Source of the DNA: Parvicella sp964387945
GTDB taxonomy: Bacteria > Bacteroidota > Bacteroidia > Flavobacteriales_D > Parvicellaceae
Direction of reading: 5' to 3'
DNA length: 64,000 bases
NCBI GenBank assembly: GCA_964387945.1
Contig: CAYLYX010000002.1
Coordinates: forward strand, 372,001 to 436,000
In this document: positions 8,753-18,198 of the stretch, one piece after another
Position numbering within the stretch: position 1 is the first letter of the stretch
Layout: every line of letters begins with the position of its first letter
Notes under the pieces: model-generated
What the model saw: only the letters and a program-made list of their open reading frames with translations
The model's database searches: none
Told to the model about the DNA's origin: nothing
Translations under genes and position numbers: made by a program

Positions 8753-9750
8753 ATGGCTGAGCAAACTTCTTCAACTTCCTTTGCTGAAACATCTAAGTGC
8801 GTTACCAGACGCATTCTGGTAGGGCTCAACGCCATACAAAGAATGTTCTTGCTGGCTAGGTCGTCAACCCATTCTTGAGCAGAACCATTAGTGTTGATCA
8901 TCACAATATTGGTTTCAACGGTTTCTACCGAAGCACACCTTGGGTTTTGCAAAGCGGCTTCTCCAATTTTTTGTGCATTTTGATGATCAATCTTCAGACG
9001 TTCCACATGATTTCTTAATGCGTACAACCCTCCGGCAGCAATTATTCCGGCCTGGCGCATTCCTCCACCAAGGACTTTTCGTACCCTTCTCGATTTTGTG
9101 ATAAAGTCCTTAGATCCCAAAAGAACAGATCCCACCGGAGCGCCAAGCCCTTTTGATAAGCAAATGGAAACGCTGTCAAATACTTCCCCGTAGTCTTTAG
9201 GGTTTTCTCCCTTTGCAACGATGGCGTTGAAGACTCGAGCGCCATCTAAGTGCAGCGCCAATCCATATTCCTCACAAGCTTGTTTTATTTTTCGAAATTC
9301 ATTAAAATCATAACAAAGTCCACCCCCACGATTAGAAGTATTTTCCAAGCTAACCAGGCGCGTTAGTGGTTTATGAACATCTGAAGGGTCATTGAAGTTA
9401 TCGTACACGTCTTGAGCTGTAATCATGCCACTCAACCCAGGAATCAAACGAGCAGAGGTGGCAGAGTTTACAGCAATACCTCCTCCTTCATAGCGATAAA
9501 TGTGCGATTCATAGCTGCAAATCAGCTCATCTCCTGGCTGTGTATGCACGCGAATGGCAATTTGATTGGTCATTGTTCCTGAAGGACAAAACAACCCTGC
9601 TTCCATGCCAAACATTTCAGCAGCTTCCTGCTCCAAAAGGTTAATCGTTGGATCTTCACTAAAAACATCATCTCCCACAGGAGCGTTCATCATAAACTCC
9701 ATCATCGCTGGAGTAGGTTTTGTCACGGTGTCGCTTCTTAAGTCTATCAT
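8740..9750 (-). CDS. ltaE: Low-specificity L-threonine aldolase
   Basis: I choose the ATG at 9750 (MIDLRSDTVTKPT), 336 residues, because that is the family N-terminus; the longer frame adds 21 unrelated residues overlapping the gene behind it. This PLP enzyme splits L-threonine and allo-threonine to glycine and acetaldehyde. The PLP lysine is visible in SVSICLSKGLGAPVGSVLLG (about residue 200), and LHLDGARVFNA carries the Asp that contacts the PLP nitrogen. The fold is aspartate aminotransferase type I, cytoplasmic. It starts one base after the stop of the upstream gene, suggesting co-transcription. The C-terminus is encoded inside a terminator palindrome. Confidence 0.94.
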   Translation of the reverse strand: MIDLRSDTVTKPTPAMMEFMMNAPVGDDVFSEDPTINLLEQEAAEMFGMEAGLFCPSGTMTNQIAIRVHTQPGDELICSYESHIYRYEGGGIAVNSATSARLIPGLSGMITAQDVYDNFNDPSDVHKPLTRLVSLENTSNRGGGLCYDFNEFRKIKQACEEYGLALHLDGARVFNAIVAKGENPKDYGEVFDSVSICLSKGLGAPVGSVLLGSKDFITKSRRVRKVLGGGMRQAGIIAAGGLYALRNHVERLKIDHQNAQKIGEAALQNPRCASVETVETNIVMINTNGSAQEWVDDLASKNILCMALSPTRMRLVTHLDVSAKEVEEVCSAIKKS

Positions 9751-9751
9751 G

Positions 9752-10588
9752 TTATTTTTCTTCACATGGAAATTTTTGATGAACGGAGAAAACGTCCCCT
9801 GTAACATTTCCATAGTTTACGTAGTACAAATCTACAGGAAGTCCGCAAAAATCAATTTTATTCCCATAACCTCTTGAAACAAGGTCTCCACAAGCGTTGA
9901 ATATTTCAAACAAAGTGCTTTCCGAAAAACTTATTCCATCATAAATATAGTCGTTTATAATGTAAACCTTTGATTTAGCAGATTTGAATTCAATAAATTC
10001 GCTTGAGATTTTCTTTCCAACTGAATTAAACTGTGATACCCGAAACTTGTTATTATCATTGTGAGTGGTGGAAAGAACAAATTCATAACACGTCTGTTTA
10101 ATGGTGCCACTACTCATTACTTCTCCAATTTTAATCCATTTATTCCAACGATATTGCTCAATTACGTAGTCAGTTTTTTGACCCTCATTTTTGGAACACC
10201 ATTTTAGAATGGAATCACCTTCTATCCAGATTTTATCAATGATTGCACTTGATATCGAGGTCAATGCACCTAAGTTAATCACCTTGGGAAGTTCATCGCT
10301 ATTGTAACGAAAGAGAATGGTTACGCTGTCTCCAATGTTTAGGTTTTGCGGTAAGAGATCAATTTCAAATGCTGAACTAAAAACCTGTTGAGTGATTTTG
10401 GTACCGTTTACCTCAACAGACTTAACTGAGAAGCCTATTCCACTTTTATCGTTGGGGTTTTGAACATAGATGTTCATTCCTTGATAAGTACCAGTAAATG
10501 CAGCACTTGAAAAACTTTCACTACCCTCTTGTGCATTTAGAAATGTTGTGGAGAGAAAAATATAAACTGTAAACAAAACTAGTTTCAT
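9752..10588 (-). CDS. Secreted protein with degenerate T9SS-like C-terminus
   Basis: 278 residues with signal peptide MKLVLFTVYIFLSTTFLNAQ. The mature protein starts with beta-rich sequence and a region (about 120-190) resembling a fibronectin-like segment (IWIEGDSILKWCSKNEG...YRWNKW). The last 65 residues (KVYIINDYIYDGISF...LFEIFNACGDLVSRG...LPVDLYYVNYGN) follow the order of a T9SS type A sorting domain but lack the canonical YPNP start and the basic tail. It may be a cargo protein with a diverged signal or a retained periplasmic relative. It sits one base before threonine aldolase, though the functions look unrelated. Confidence 0.65.
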   Translation of the reverse strand: MKLVLFTVYIFLSTTFLNAQEGSESFSSAAFTGTYQGMNIYVQNPNDKSGIGFSVKSVEVNGTKITQQVFSSAFEIDLLPQNLNIGDSVTILFRYNSDELPKVINLGALTSISSAIIDKIWIEGDSILKWCSKNEGQKTDYVIEQYRWNKWIKIGEVMSSGTIKQTCYEFVLSTTHNDNNKFRVSQFNSVGKKISSEFIEFKSAKSKVYIINDYIYDGISFSESTLFEIFNACGDLVSRGYGNKIDFCGLPVDLYYVNYGNVTGDVFSVHQKFPCEEK

Positions 10589-10604
10589 GCAACGCAGAGT
10601 TTAG

Positions 10605-10612
10605 CAAATATA
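10605..10612 (-). promoter_or_regulatory. Bacteroidota -7 box for the minus-strand secreted protein gene
   Basis: Minus-strand TATATTTG matches TAnnTTTG, 16 bases before the ATG at 10588. It is back to back with the prfC box. Confidence 0.45.
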
Positions 10613-10632
10613 GTTCAAATAAGAGATTATAC

Positions 10633-10640
10633 TACATTTG
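10633..10640 (+). promoter_or_regulatory. Bacteroidota -7 box for prfC
   Basis: TACATTTG matches TAnnTTTG, 19 bases before the prfC ATG. The -33 element is not clear. Confidence 0.45.
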
Positions 10641-10659
10641 CAAATTCAAAGGCATTTCT

Positions 10660-12255
10660 ATGGGATTAAAAGAAGAAATCGGAAAGAGAAGGACATTTGG
10701 TATTATCAGTCACCCAGATGCGGGAAAGACAACATTAACTGAAAAATTACTCTTGTTTGGTGGTGCTATCCAGACTGCAGGTGCGGTTAAAAACAACAAG
10801 ATCAAGAAGTCCGCTACTTCCGATTTTATGGAGATTGAGAAACAAAGAGGAATCTCGGTTGCTACTTCTGTGATGGCTTTTCAGTATGGAGGTAAACAGA
10901 TCAACATTCTGGATACACCGGGCCACAAGGATTTTGCGGAAGATACCTATCGAACACTAACTGCTGTTGATAGTGTAATTCTGGTAATCGACTGTGCAAA
11001 TGGTGTAGAGAGCCAAACCGAGAAACTGATGGAGGTGTGTAGAATGCGAAATACTCCTGTGATCGTTTTTGTGAATAAAATGGATCGCGAAGGAAAAGAA
11101 GCGTTTGACTTGTTAGATGAACTAGAAGAGAAGCTGGACATTAAGGTTAGACCACTTAGTTGGCCGATAGGAATGGGAGATCGTTTCAAAGGAGTTTACA
11201 ACTTACATCGTAAAAACCTGAACCTGTTTGATGCCAACAAGACCAAAATTGAGCGAGACATTGTTAATATTGAAGACTTGTCTGACCCAAAACTAGACGA
11301 GGTGGTTGGAGAACAGTTTGCAGGAGAACTACGTGAAGAAGCTGAACTGGTAGAAGGTGTTTACGAACCTTTCGATCGAGAAAAGTACCTAGCTGGCGAA
11401 GTGGCTCCTGTATTCTTTGGTTCGGCATTGAATAATTTTGGTGTTCAAGAGCTGCTGGATACGTTTATCGAAATATCTCCAGAGCCAAAAGGGCGCAGTA
11501 CTGATACTGAACTCATCAAACCGAATGACCAAAAGTTCTCTGGTTTCGTATTTAAAATTCACGCGAATATTGACCCAAAGCATAGAGACAGAATTGCATT
11601 TTTGAGAATCGTTTCTGGAAAGTTTGAGCGAAACAAATTTTATCAGCACGTGAGGTTGAGTAAGAAGTTTAAGTTTGCCAACCCTACCTCTTTCATGGCG
11701 CAAAGTAAGGAAGTAGTAGATGAAGCTTATCCGGGAGATGTAGTGGGGCTGTACGATACCGGAAACTTTAAAATTGGGGATACACTTACGGAAGGTGATA
11801 ATTTTATGTTTAAGGGAATACCTAGCTTTTCACCTGAGATCTTCAAAGAGGTTCAGAACGATGATCCAATGAAAACGAAACAACTTGATAAAGGGATTCA
11901 ACAATTGACGGATGAAGGAGTAGCGCAGTTGTTTACGATTCAGCCCGGAAATAGAAAGGTGATTGGAACGGTTGGAGAACTCCAGTTCGAAGTCATTCAA
12001 TACCGTTTAGAACACGAATATGGTGCCAAGGCCAGCTTCAAATTTAAACCTCACCATAAGGCATGCTGGATGACTACTGACGATGAGGAAAAACTCGATG
12101 AATTCATCAAACGAAAGCTGAACAATATTGCCTACGACAAGGATGGCAATCCTGTCTTTTTAGCAGATTCGCCCTTTTTACTCTCGCAAGCAGAAGCAGA
12201 CTATCCGGAGATTAAATTCCACCGAACGTCTGAGTTTAAGTTGGACAGTGAATGA
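10660..12255 (+). CDS. prfC: Peptide chain release factor 3
   Basis: 531 residues, the usual RF3 length. The GTPase motifs are G1 SHPDAGKTTLTEKLL (near 18), G2 region KQRGISV, G3 DTPGHKDF and G4 NKMD. The segment AIQTAGAVKNNK after G1 is characteristic of RF3 rather than EF-G. The C-terminal part includes PGDVVGLYDTGNFKIGDTL (domain II) and the RF3 C-terminal segment GELQFEVIQYRLEHEYG. RF3 uses GTP to recycle RF1/RF2 from the ribosome. The gene has its own promoter box and faces a small convergent gene eight bases after its stop. Confidence 0.96.
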   Translation: MGLKEEIGKRRTFGIISHPDAGKTTLTEKLLLFGGAIQTAGAVKNNKIKKSATSDFMEIEKQRGISVATSVMAFQYGGKQINILDTPGHKDFAEDTYRTLTAVDSVILVIDCANGVESQTEKLMEVCRMRNTPVIVFVNKMDREGKEAFDLLDELEEKLDIKVRPLSWPIGMGDRFKGVYNLHRKNLNLFDANKTKIERDIVNIEDLSDPKLDEVVGEQFAGELREEAELVEGVYEPFDREKYLAGEVAPVFFGSALNNFGVQELLDTFIEISPEPKGRSTDTELIKPNDQKFSGFVFKIHANIDPKHRDRIAFLRIVSGKFERNKFYQHVRLSKKFKFANPTSFMAQSKEVVDEAYPGDVVGLYDTGNFKIGDTLTEGDNFMFKGIPSFSPEIFKEVQNDDPMKTKQLDKGIQQLTDEGVAQLFTIQPGNRKVIGTVGELQFEVIQYRLEHEYGAKASFKFKPHHKACWMTTDDEEKLDEFIKRKLNNIAYDKDGNPVFLADSPFLLSQAEADYPEIKFHRTSEFKLDSE

Positions 12256-12263
12256 TCGGGTGA

Positions 12264-12671
12264 TCACTCCATATCTGGAAAAATAGCCGTATCGTAAGGT
12301 GAAAGACACAAATAGGAAATGGCATATCCCTTGGTCGAATAAACGAGCACTTCGGCTTTTTCTTTATTAAATAGATACAAATAGGTGTTTCCAGCTTCAC
12401 TTGTAACAGAGTAAACAGGTTGATTAGGAACAGACAAGTCACGTTCTGTAATTTTATACAGACTTGTGATGTTGTCGGTAACGTGAATAAACTCGTTGTC
12501 GCTGATAAACATAAAGAATTGGCAAACGACTTTCTTTTCGTATTCTTCAGTGATATTAAAGTCAGCATCCACGTCAAACTCCTGTCGACTATCAACTGGC
12601 CAAATTTGACCCATTTGAGCAAATGCAAAAGATGGAAGGATAAACCCCATCAAAATAACTAATGTTTTCAT
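12264..12671 (-). CDS. Small secreted protein, unknown function
   Basis: Start set at the ATG at 12671 (MKTLVILMGFILPSFAFAQ), 135 residues; an upstream TTG adds six residues with no gain. The signal peptide ends at AFAQ. The mature domain contains alternating hydrophobic strands (KKVVCQFFMFISDNEFIHV, NTYLYLFNKEKAEVLVYS) that suggest a compact beta fold. I do not recognise the family. It is convergent with prfC and divergent from the acyl-CoA dehydrogenase gene. Confidence 0.65.
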   Translation of the reverse strand: MKTLVILMGFILPSFAFAQMGQIWPVDSRQEFDVDADFNITEEYEKKVVCQFFMFISDNEFIHVTDNITSLYKITERDLSVPNQPVYSVTSEAGNTYLYLFNKEKAEVLVYSTKGYAISYLCLSPYDTAIFPDME

Positions 12672-12686
12672 AAAAATAGATTTTGT

Positions 12687-12715
12687 CAAACTTAGGATAA
12701 ATGGCTATTTTGCAA
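12687..12715 (-). promoter_or_regulatory. Promoter for the small secreted protein gene
   Basis: On the minus strand TAAGTTTG (12694 to 12687) matches TAnnTTTG, and TTG (12715 to 12713) stands 18 bases upstream of it. The ATG at 12671 is 15 bases after the box. Confidence 0.5.
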
Positions 12716-12767
12716 CTACGTAAAATCCCGTATTTTTTAAAATCCGGATTTATTCGAACGCAAAAGG

Positions 12768-14456
12768 ATGAAGACAGACAACCACAAAAACCGAGTTCTT
12801 TCTTCCGATTATCGGAAGAGTGAGAATTTTTTTGAAAGTGATAAAATGCTGCGGCATCATTTAGGTGTGATATTGAACAAGGAGGCTAAAGCAGCTATAG
12901 AACAGCGCCTGAATTGGATGGGAAATATAGCCGCTAATGGGATGGATTATCACTCTTTGAAAGCCGATAAAGTACCACCAACTTTGGTCAAGAGAGATCC
13001 TTGGGGACAGGATATTGATCATATTGAATTTCACCCTAGTTATTGGCTTTTAGTAGAATACGCTGTTCGCTCCGGAATGTTTGCGGTTAAGTGGCATCCC
13101 GATTTTAGAGAGAAATTGCCCGATCAATTGAATAAAATGAGCTTTGGGATCAGCTACCTCTATGCAATGGCAGAGACAGGTATCTATTGTCCACTGTGCA
13201 TGACAGATGGCGTGGCCGTTTTGATTGATAAGTATTGTGAACAAGCAGACAAAGACCGACTATTGTCTGCAATTTACGCTTCGGGAATTGAAGACCTCAA
13301 AACCGGAGCCATGTATCTTACGGAGAAGGCTGGTGGCTCTGATGTTGGTGCGAATTTAGTAACTGCCACGCACCTGAAGGATGATCTTTATTTGCTCAAT
13401 GGAGAAAAATGGTTCTGTAGCAACGCCAACGGAGAAATAGCGTTTGTATTGGCAAGGACAAATCCAGAGATAAAAGGAACAAAAGGGTTGTCCATTTTTT
13501 TGGTAGAAAAGAACTTGCCAGATGGTTCTGCCAATCCGATGGAAATGGTACGCCTAAAAGACAAACTTGGGGTAAAATCAATGGCAAGTGCAGAGATCAT
13601 ACTAACCAATACCGTTGGAAAGTTGGTAGGAGAGGAGTTTAAAGGATTTAAGGTAATGACCGAAATGATCAACCTGTCCAGAGTTTATAATTCAGTGGCG
13701 GCTCAAGCAGCTTCTAGAAGAGCGCTTTCAGAAGCGTATCAATTTCTGAAAGGACGTGAAACGTTCGGTAAGAACGCCATGCAACATCCCTTGGTAAGGG
13801 TAAAACTGGAGGAGCTAGGAGCGTTGAACGTAGCTAACTTTTATCTGACCTGGCGCGCAGTAGAAGCGCTAGACAACACGCAGGACGAAAATGAACAAAA
13901 CCTTCTAAGGTTACTTACACCCATGGTCAAGCGTTGGAGTGCAGATCGAGGAGTTTACATTGCTAGGGAGTCCATGGAGTTGATGGGCGGTATCGGTTAT
14001 ATCGAAGATCAGGTAATGCCCAAACTTATGAGAGACATCATGGTTTTACCGATTTGGGAAGGAGCAGGCAACATCATGGTTCTAGATATGCTGAGAGCTT
14101 GCGTGAAGTCAAACGGTTTGGAAGTAATGTTGAAAGAGGTAGTGTCAAATAGCAAGGATTCTGCATATGAAGAACTACTCGCTAAAGAAGTTCAGAAATT
14201 GAGTTCGTTTGCCAAAGAAGTCATAGCAATGGAGCCGGAAGAGATGCAAGCAAATGCCAAGTTCTTTTTCGATCGGCTGGCTACGGTTTATCAGATGAGC
14301 CTGATGGCAAAGAATTTAGACCAGACAAGTGAACAATGGATCTTGCCCGCGCTAAATTACTTCGAAAAAAACATCTTGAATTCCTCGGATGACCTCAGCA
14401 AAAGAAATGTGCTTTCTCAAGAAGTGGTAGAACAATTGATTGCTTGGACTCCATAA
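12768..14456 (+). CDS. Acyl-CoA dehydrogenase family protein, AidB-like branch
   Basis: 562 residues, longer than the roughly 380-400 of short/medium-chain acyl-CoA dehydrogenases and similar to the AidB/long branch. The N-terminal segment DIDHIEFHPSYW is typical of that branch. The FAD-binding middle domain shows AMYLTEKAGGSDVGAN and WFCSNANGEIAFVLAR. The C-terminal helical domain carries LMGGIGYIEDQVMPKLMRDIMVLPIWEGAGNI, in which the Glu of IWEG sits where the catalytic base of classical enzymes lies. About 120 further residues follow. It is probably a flavin-dependent dehydrogenase of an acyl-CoA; the substrate cannot be told, and a DNA-protective AidB-type role is only a possibility. Confidence 0.88.
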   Translation: MKTDNHKNRVLSSDYRKSENFFESDKMLRHHLGVILNKEAKAAIEQRLNWMGNIAANGMDYHSLKADKVPPTLVKRDPWGQDIDHIEFHPSYWLLVEYAVRSGMFAVKWHPDFREKLPDQLNKMSFGISYLYAMAETGIYCPLCMTDGVAVLIDKYCEQADKDRLLSAIYASGIEDLKTGAMYLTEKAGGSDVGANLVTATHLKDDLYLLNGEKWFCSNANGEIAFVLARTNPEIKGTKGLSIFLVEKNLPDGSANPMEMVRLKDKLGVKSMASAEIILTNTVGKLVGEEFKGFKVMTEMINLSRVYNSVAAQAASRRALSEAYQFLKGRETFGKNAMQHPLVRVKLEELGALNVANFYLTWRAVEALDNTQDENEQNLLRLLTPMVKRWSADRGVYIARESMELMGGIGYIEDQVMPKLMRDIMVLPIWEGAGNIMVLDMLRACVKSNGLEVMLKEVVSNSKDSAYEELLAKEVQKLSSFAKEVIAMEPEEMQANAKFFFDRLATVYQMSLMAKNLDQTSEQWILPALNYFEKNILNSSDDLSKRNVLSQEVVEQLIAWTP

Positions 14457-14501
14457 AAAATCTAACTTAGAGAAACCAATTATTAAACTAAATTGAGTAC
14501 G

Positions 14502-14759
14502 ATGAAAAAACAAAAATGGATGTTAATACCTTTCGCTGCACTGTTGATGATCAGCTGCGGAAGTGAAGAAGGAGAAGAAAGTGAAAAAGAACTTACGTTT
14601 GACGAAAAAGTTCAAGAGGTTTGCGACTGTTTTAACGAAAAAGCTGAAAACGGAGAGCCTCCAAAAGACTGCTTTATGCTGCAAGGGGAACACGAACAAA
14701 CGGTGGGAGAAGATAGACGCGTTGAGTTTATTCAGGCAACGAACGCGTGTGCGGGTTAA
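14502..14759 (+). CDS. Small lipoprotein with four cysteines
   Basis: Start at the ATG at 14502 (MKKQKWMLIPFAALLMISC), 85 residues; a TTG nine bases upstream is less likely. The lipobox LMISC gives an acylated Cys19, followed by an acidic linker of Glu and Ser. The rest (about 48 residues) contains VCDCFNEKAENGEPPKDC and a final ATNACAG, so four Cys could form two disulfides, resembling small helical Cys-rich lipoproteins common in this phylum. The function is unknown. It faces ribF in convergent orientation. Confidence 0.7.
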   Translation: MKKQKWMLIPFAALLMISCGSEEGEESEKELTFDEKVQEVCDCFNEKAENGEPPKDCFMLQGEHEQTVGEDRRVEFIQATNACAG

Positions 14760-14776
14760 GAGAAACGTTGTATAAA

Positions 14777-15700
14777 TTACCTGCGCCTAACCGACTCTTC
14801 ATCTTTGGAGAGTTGGTTTCTCAGCGCAGCAAGGTCTTTAAACTTTTGTTCATCCCTAATTTTTCGAATGAAGGTAAGCGTGAGTTCTTGACCGTATAGA
14901 TTGGAATTGAAGTCTAAAAGATGAACTTCAATGGTGGTTTGTGCTCCTTCTTCAATAGTTGGTTTATTCCCGATGTTCAGCATTCCAGTAAAGTTGTCTC
15001 CTTCTGCTTGAACATGAACCTCGTAGACCCCATTTCCGGGTACAATTTTGTTGGGATCACTAACTTGGATATTTGCTGTAGGATATCCAATTTCACGACC
15101 GATTTTTGCGCCTTCAACTACCGTTCCAGTCAGTGAGAAAGGATGACCTAGGAAATCGTTGGCAACCCTAATTTCACCATTCTCAATAGCCCTTCTTACC
15201 TTTGTAGAACTAACGGTAATTTCATCAATTTCTTGAGCAGAAATTTCCACTACCTCAAAATCATAAACCACAGAGAGTTCCCGAAGTAAATCAATATCAC
15301 CCTCTCGGTTTCTACCAAAATGGTGGTCGTAACCTATTACAATGGTGTTAATCCCGATCTTGTTGACAAGGATGTCACGCACATATTCCACAGGAGACAT
15401 TCTTGAAAGGCTCTTTTCAAATGCCATGTAAATCACATGACCGAGCCCAAATTGTTCCAAAAGAGCTGTCTTTTCTTCAATGGTATTGATCAACTTAAGT
15501 GAATCATCGTCTGGAAAAAGTACTTTTCTAGGGTGCGGATGAAACGTCAGTAAAACACTCTCTCCTCCTTTTTCCTTCGCAATTTCATTGATGCGTGAAA
15601 TGATCTTCTGATGACCAATGTGTACGCCATCAAAAGTTCCTACGGTAAGGATCGGGTTGGTAATCTCAGCGATCTCGTGAATACTCTTGTGTATAATCAA
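14777..15700 (-). CDS. ribF: Bifunctional riboflavin kinase/FAD synthetase
   Basis: 307 residues beginning at a TTG at 15700 (MIIHKSIHEIAEITNPILTVGTFDGVHIGHQ); this start aligns with the family N-terminus and no ATG is available. The N-terminal nucleotidyltransferase has the HxGH-type motif GTFDGVHIGH (about 22-31) and GYDHHFGRNREGD. The C-terminal riboflavin kinase domain (from about 180) has the loop GREIGYPTANI and GVYEVHVQAEGDNFTGMLNIGNKPT. The protein makes FMN and then FAD in the cytoplasm. A TTG start may lower expression. Confidence 0.95.
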   Translation of the reverse strand: MIIHKSIHEIAEITNPILTVGTFDGVHIGHQKIISRINEIAKEKGGESVLLTFHPHPRKVLFPDDDSLKLINTIEEKTALLEQFGLGHVIYMAFEKSLSRMSPVEYVRDILVNKIGINTIVIGYDHHFGRNREGDIDLLRELSVVYDFEVVEISAQEIDEITVSSTKVRRAIENGEIRVANDFLGHPFSLTGTVVEGAKIGREIGYPTANIQVSDPNKIVPGNGVYEVHVQAEGDNFTGMLNIGNKPTIEEGAQTTIEVHLLDFNSNLYGQELTLTFIRKIRDEQKFKDLAALRNQLSKDEESVRRR

Positions 15701-15831
15701 CTTCTCTAATCTTGTGATGCAAAGTTAGGGATTTGAGACAAGTGAGTTCTATCATTGAAATGTAAAATTTGATCAATCCTAGGCATAAATTGTCACTTTT
15801 TGATCGAATAGTTGTTTTTTTGTACCCCTTA

Positions 15832-18171
15832 ATGCAAAAACTAGCTGTATTCATATTGCTATTTGGGGTAGTGACTGCTTTTGGTCAAACCCAACAGATT
15901 AGAGGTGTGGTGCTTCATAACTTTAGTGAATTACCGCTCGAAGACGTACAGGTAAAAGTCATGCTCAACGATTCGGTGGTTAAGACAACGTTTACCAATG
16001 CATCTGGTGAATTTTTGTTTGTCAATGTAGCGCTCGGAATGTACGACATAGCTTTTACCCATGTCAACTTTGAATCCTTCATTCTACCCGATATCACGTT
16101 GCTCTCAAGCAGAGAGACCTATCTAGAAGTTCAGTTGGTAGAACGACTAGAACAGTTGGATGAATTTAGTGTCAAGAAGCCCAAAAAAGATCGTTCTAAG
16201 ACCAATAACGATATGGTGACGAACAGTGTCAAGACCATATACCCGCAGGATATGAAAAAGCTGGCGGGGAGTCTGGACGACCCCATTCGAGTGGCGGGTA
16301 TGATGCCCGGGGTAACCTCTGATGCAGCCTTCTCAGAAAACTTTATCTCCATTCGTGGTAACTCGCCCAGAGGTTTAAAGTACATGATGGAAGGTGTCGA
16401 ATTGTTCAACCCAACACATTTTGCAAGAATCGGAAGTTCAGGAGGAACGTTCACGATTTTTTCGATGCAGTTATTAGACAAAAGTGACTTTTTTACGGGA
16501 GCATTTCCAGCAGAGTATAGCAATGCCATGGGAGGTGTACTCGATGTGAATTTTAGATCTGGAAACAACAAGAGTAGAAATTATGCGATCAATATAGGTA
16601 CGCTGGGGCTAGATTTTGCTGCCGAAGGACCTTTTAACGAAAAGAACAAATCAAGCTATTTGGTTAACTACCGTTACTCGGTGGTGGGTATGGCAAGACT
16701 GATTGGTTATCCAACCCAACCCACCTATCAGGATTTGTCCTATGTACTGGACTTTCCGATGAAAAAGGGAAACCTGAAATTGTTTGGAATGGCAGGGACA
16801 AGCGATCGAAAGCGATTAGCTACAGCAGATAGTTCGGTCTGGGAGGGAGACATTGATCGTTACAACCTGTCTTTACGAGGAGATATGGTTACCTTGGGAG
16901 GGGTTTATGACCATCATTTGGGAGAAAACACCTTGCTCAAATTTACCTTAGCGGGAGGAGCTTCCCGACAAGTGGATAACCGAAATTACCTGCTAGACGA
17001 TTACGATGAGATCATTCGAAACAAAAACGAGTACAATTCGGTTCCAATCACTGGAGCATTGTCTCTCAAACACAAGTTTTCGGTAAGACATATCAACAAA
17101 ACAGGGTTTTCGGCAGACTATACAACGCACGACTGGGACGTCTTGAAATATGACTTTGAAGCGATGCATTTAGACACTTTGGTATTGGGAAATGGTTCAT
17201 CTCAGACTTACAAAGCGTATACCCAATCCAAGTTTTTACTGAACGAGAACTGGTCTGTAAATCTAGGAGTAGCTGGATTGTATTACAGTGTGAATGAGAA
17301 ATATAGTGTTGAACCACGAATTGGTCTTGCTTATGCCACCAAAAACAAAGGGAAAATAAGTCTGTCCTTAGGCAAACACAGTCAGATTGATAATTTTGCC
17401 ACCTATCGTTACCAAACTACGGACTCATTGGGCAATACCATTTATCCCAATCAGTCGCTTGACTTTGTGAAGGCGTATCACGCCATTGCAGGTTATCGTG
17501 CAACCGTTTTTAAGAATCACTACCTGAATGTGGAGACCTATTACCAGTACCTGTATGACGTTCCAGTAGAAGCAGGAGGGACATTTTCGATGTTGAACAT
17601 TGCCGAGTTGCAGGAAGTGCGTGAATTGACAAATGACGGTATTGGTGAGAATGTTGGTTTGGATGTGAGCCTAGAGCGCTATGCCAACAAAGGGCTTTAT
17701 TACATGATTAATGCAAGCATTTACAGTTCGCGATATCAGGGGGGAGATGGTATCTGGAGAAGTACGGAATTTGACCAGGGGTTTAATGTTAAATTCTTGG
17801 CAGGTAAAGAATATATCGTAGGCGAAAAGAAAGGAAAAACTAACTACATCGGTTGGAATACCAATTTGGCTTACGTAGGTGGAAGACCATATACGCCCAT
17901 TGATTTAGAAGCATCCGAACTGGAGCAGGAAACCGTTTACGATGAATCACGTGCCTTTACCGAACAAGAGGACAACCTGTTGTTTCTGGACGTTACGTTT
18001 ACCTACAAAGTCAATAAACAAAAACATACTGGCGTTTGGTCCTTGCAGATCAAGAACCTGTTCTCTAATGGAAATGCCATTTACCGAGAATACGATGCGG
18101 TGCTAAAAGAAGAAGTGACCATTCCATCTTCGAGCTTTTTCCCGAACTTGAGCTACAAGATCTTGTTTTAG
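15832..18171 (+). CDS. TonB-dependent receptor with carboxypeptidase-like regulatory domain (copy 1)
   Basis: Start set at the ATG at 15832 (MQKLAVFILLFGVVTAFGQ), 779 residues, because a good signal peptide begins there. Residues about 22-105 form a carboxypeptidase-regulatory-like beta sandwich (QIRGVVLHNFSELPLEDVQVKV...). The plug domain follows (SLDDPIRVAGMMPGV...ISIRGNSPRGLKYMMEGVEL...). The remainder is a beta-barrel ending in LSYKILF, with a terminal aromatic residue as expected for outer-membrane insertion. It imports an unknown substrate using TonB energy. No SusD partner is adjacent. It is a paralogue of the minus-strand receptor that it meets tail to tail. Confidence 0.88.
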   Translation: MQKLAVFILLFGVVTAFGQTQQIRGVVLHNFSELPLEDVQVKVMLNDSVVKTTFTNASGEFLFVNVALGMYDIAFTHVNFESFILPDITLLSSRETYLEVQLVERLEQLDEFSVKKPKKDRSKTNNDMVTNSVKTIYPQDMKKLAGSLDDPIRVAGMMPGVTSDAAFSENFISIRGNSPRGLKYMMEGVELFNPTHFARIGSSGGTFTIFSMQLLDKSDFFTGAFPAEYSNAMGGVLDVNFRSGNNKSRNYAINIGTLGLDFAAEGPFNEKNKSSYLVNYRYSVVGMARLIGYPTQPTYQDLSYVLDFPMKKGNLKLFGMAGTSDRKRLATADSSVWEGDIDRYNLSLRGDMVTLGGVYDHHLGENTLLKFTLAGGASRQVDNRNYLLDDYDEIIRNKNEYNSVPITGALSLKHKFSVRHINKTGFSADYTTHDWDVLKYDFEAMHLDTLVLGNGSSQTYKAYTQSKFLLNENWSVNLGVAGLYYSVNEKYSVEPRIGLAYATKNKGKISLSLGKHSQIDNFATYRYQTTDSLGNTIYPNQSLDFVKAYHAIAGYRATVFKNHYLNVETYYQYLYDVPVEAGGTFSMLNIAELQEVRELTNDGIGENVGLDVSLERYANKGLYYMINASIYSSRYQGGDGIWRSTEFDQGFNVKFLAGKEYIVGEKKGKTNYIGWNTNLAYVGGRPYTPIDLEASELEQETVYDESRAFTEQEDNLLFLDVTFTYKVNKQKHTGVWSLQIKNLFSNGNAIYREYDAVLKEEVTIPSSSFFPNLSYKILF

Positions 18172-18198
18172 GTGCTTTGAAAACCCAAACTCAAATGC

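Noticed and set aside
11389..11703. Antisense open frame inside prfC
   Set aside because: It is a shadow of a strongly conserved gene, with no promoter box or protein-like composition.
12236..12628. Second minus-strand frame overlapping the 12264 exported protein gene
   Set aside because: The 12264-12671 frame has a proper signal peptide and a promoter; the other has an unusual composition.
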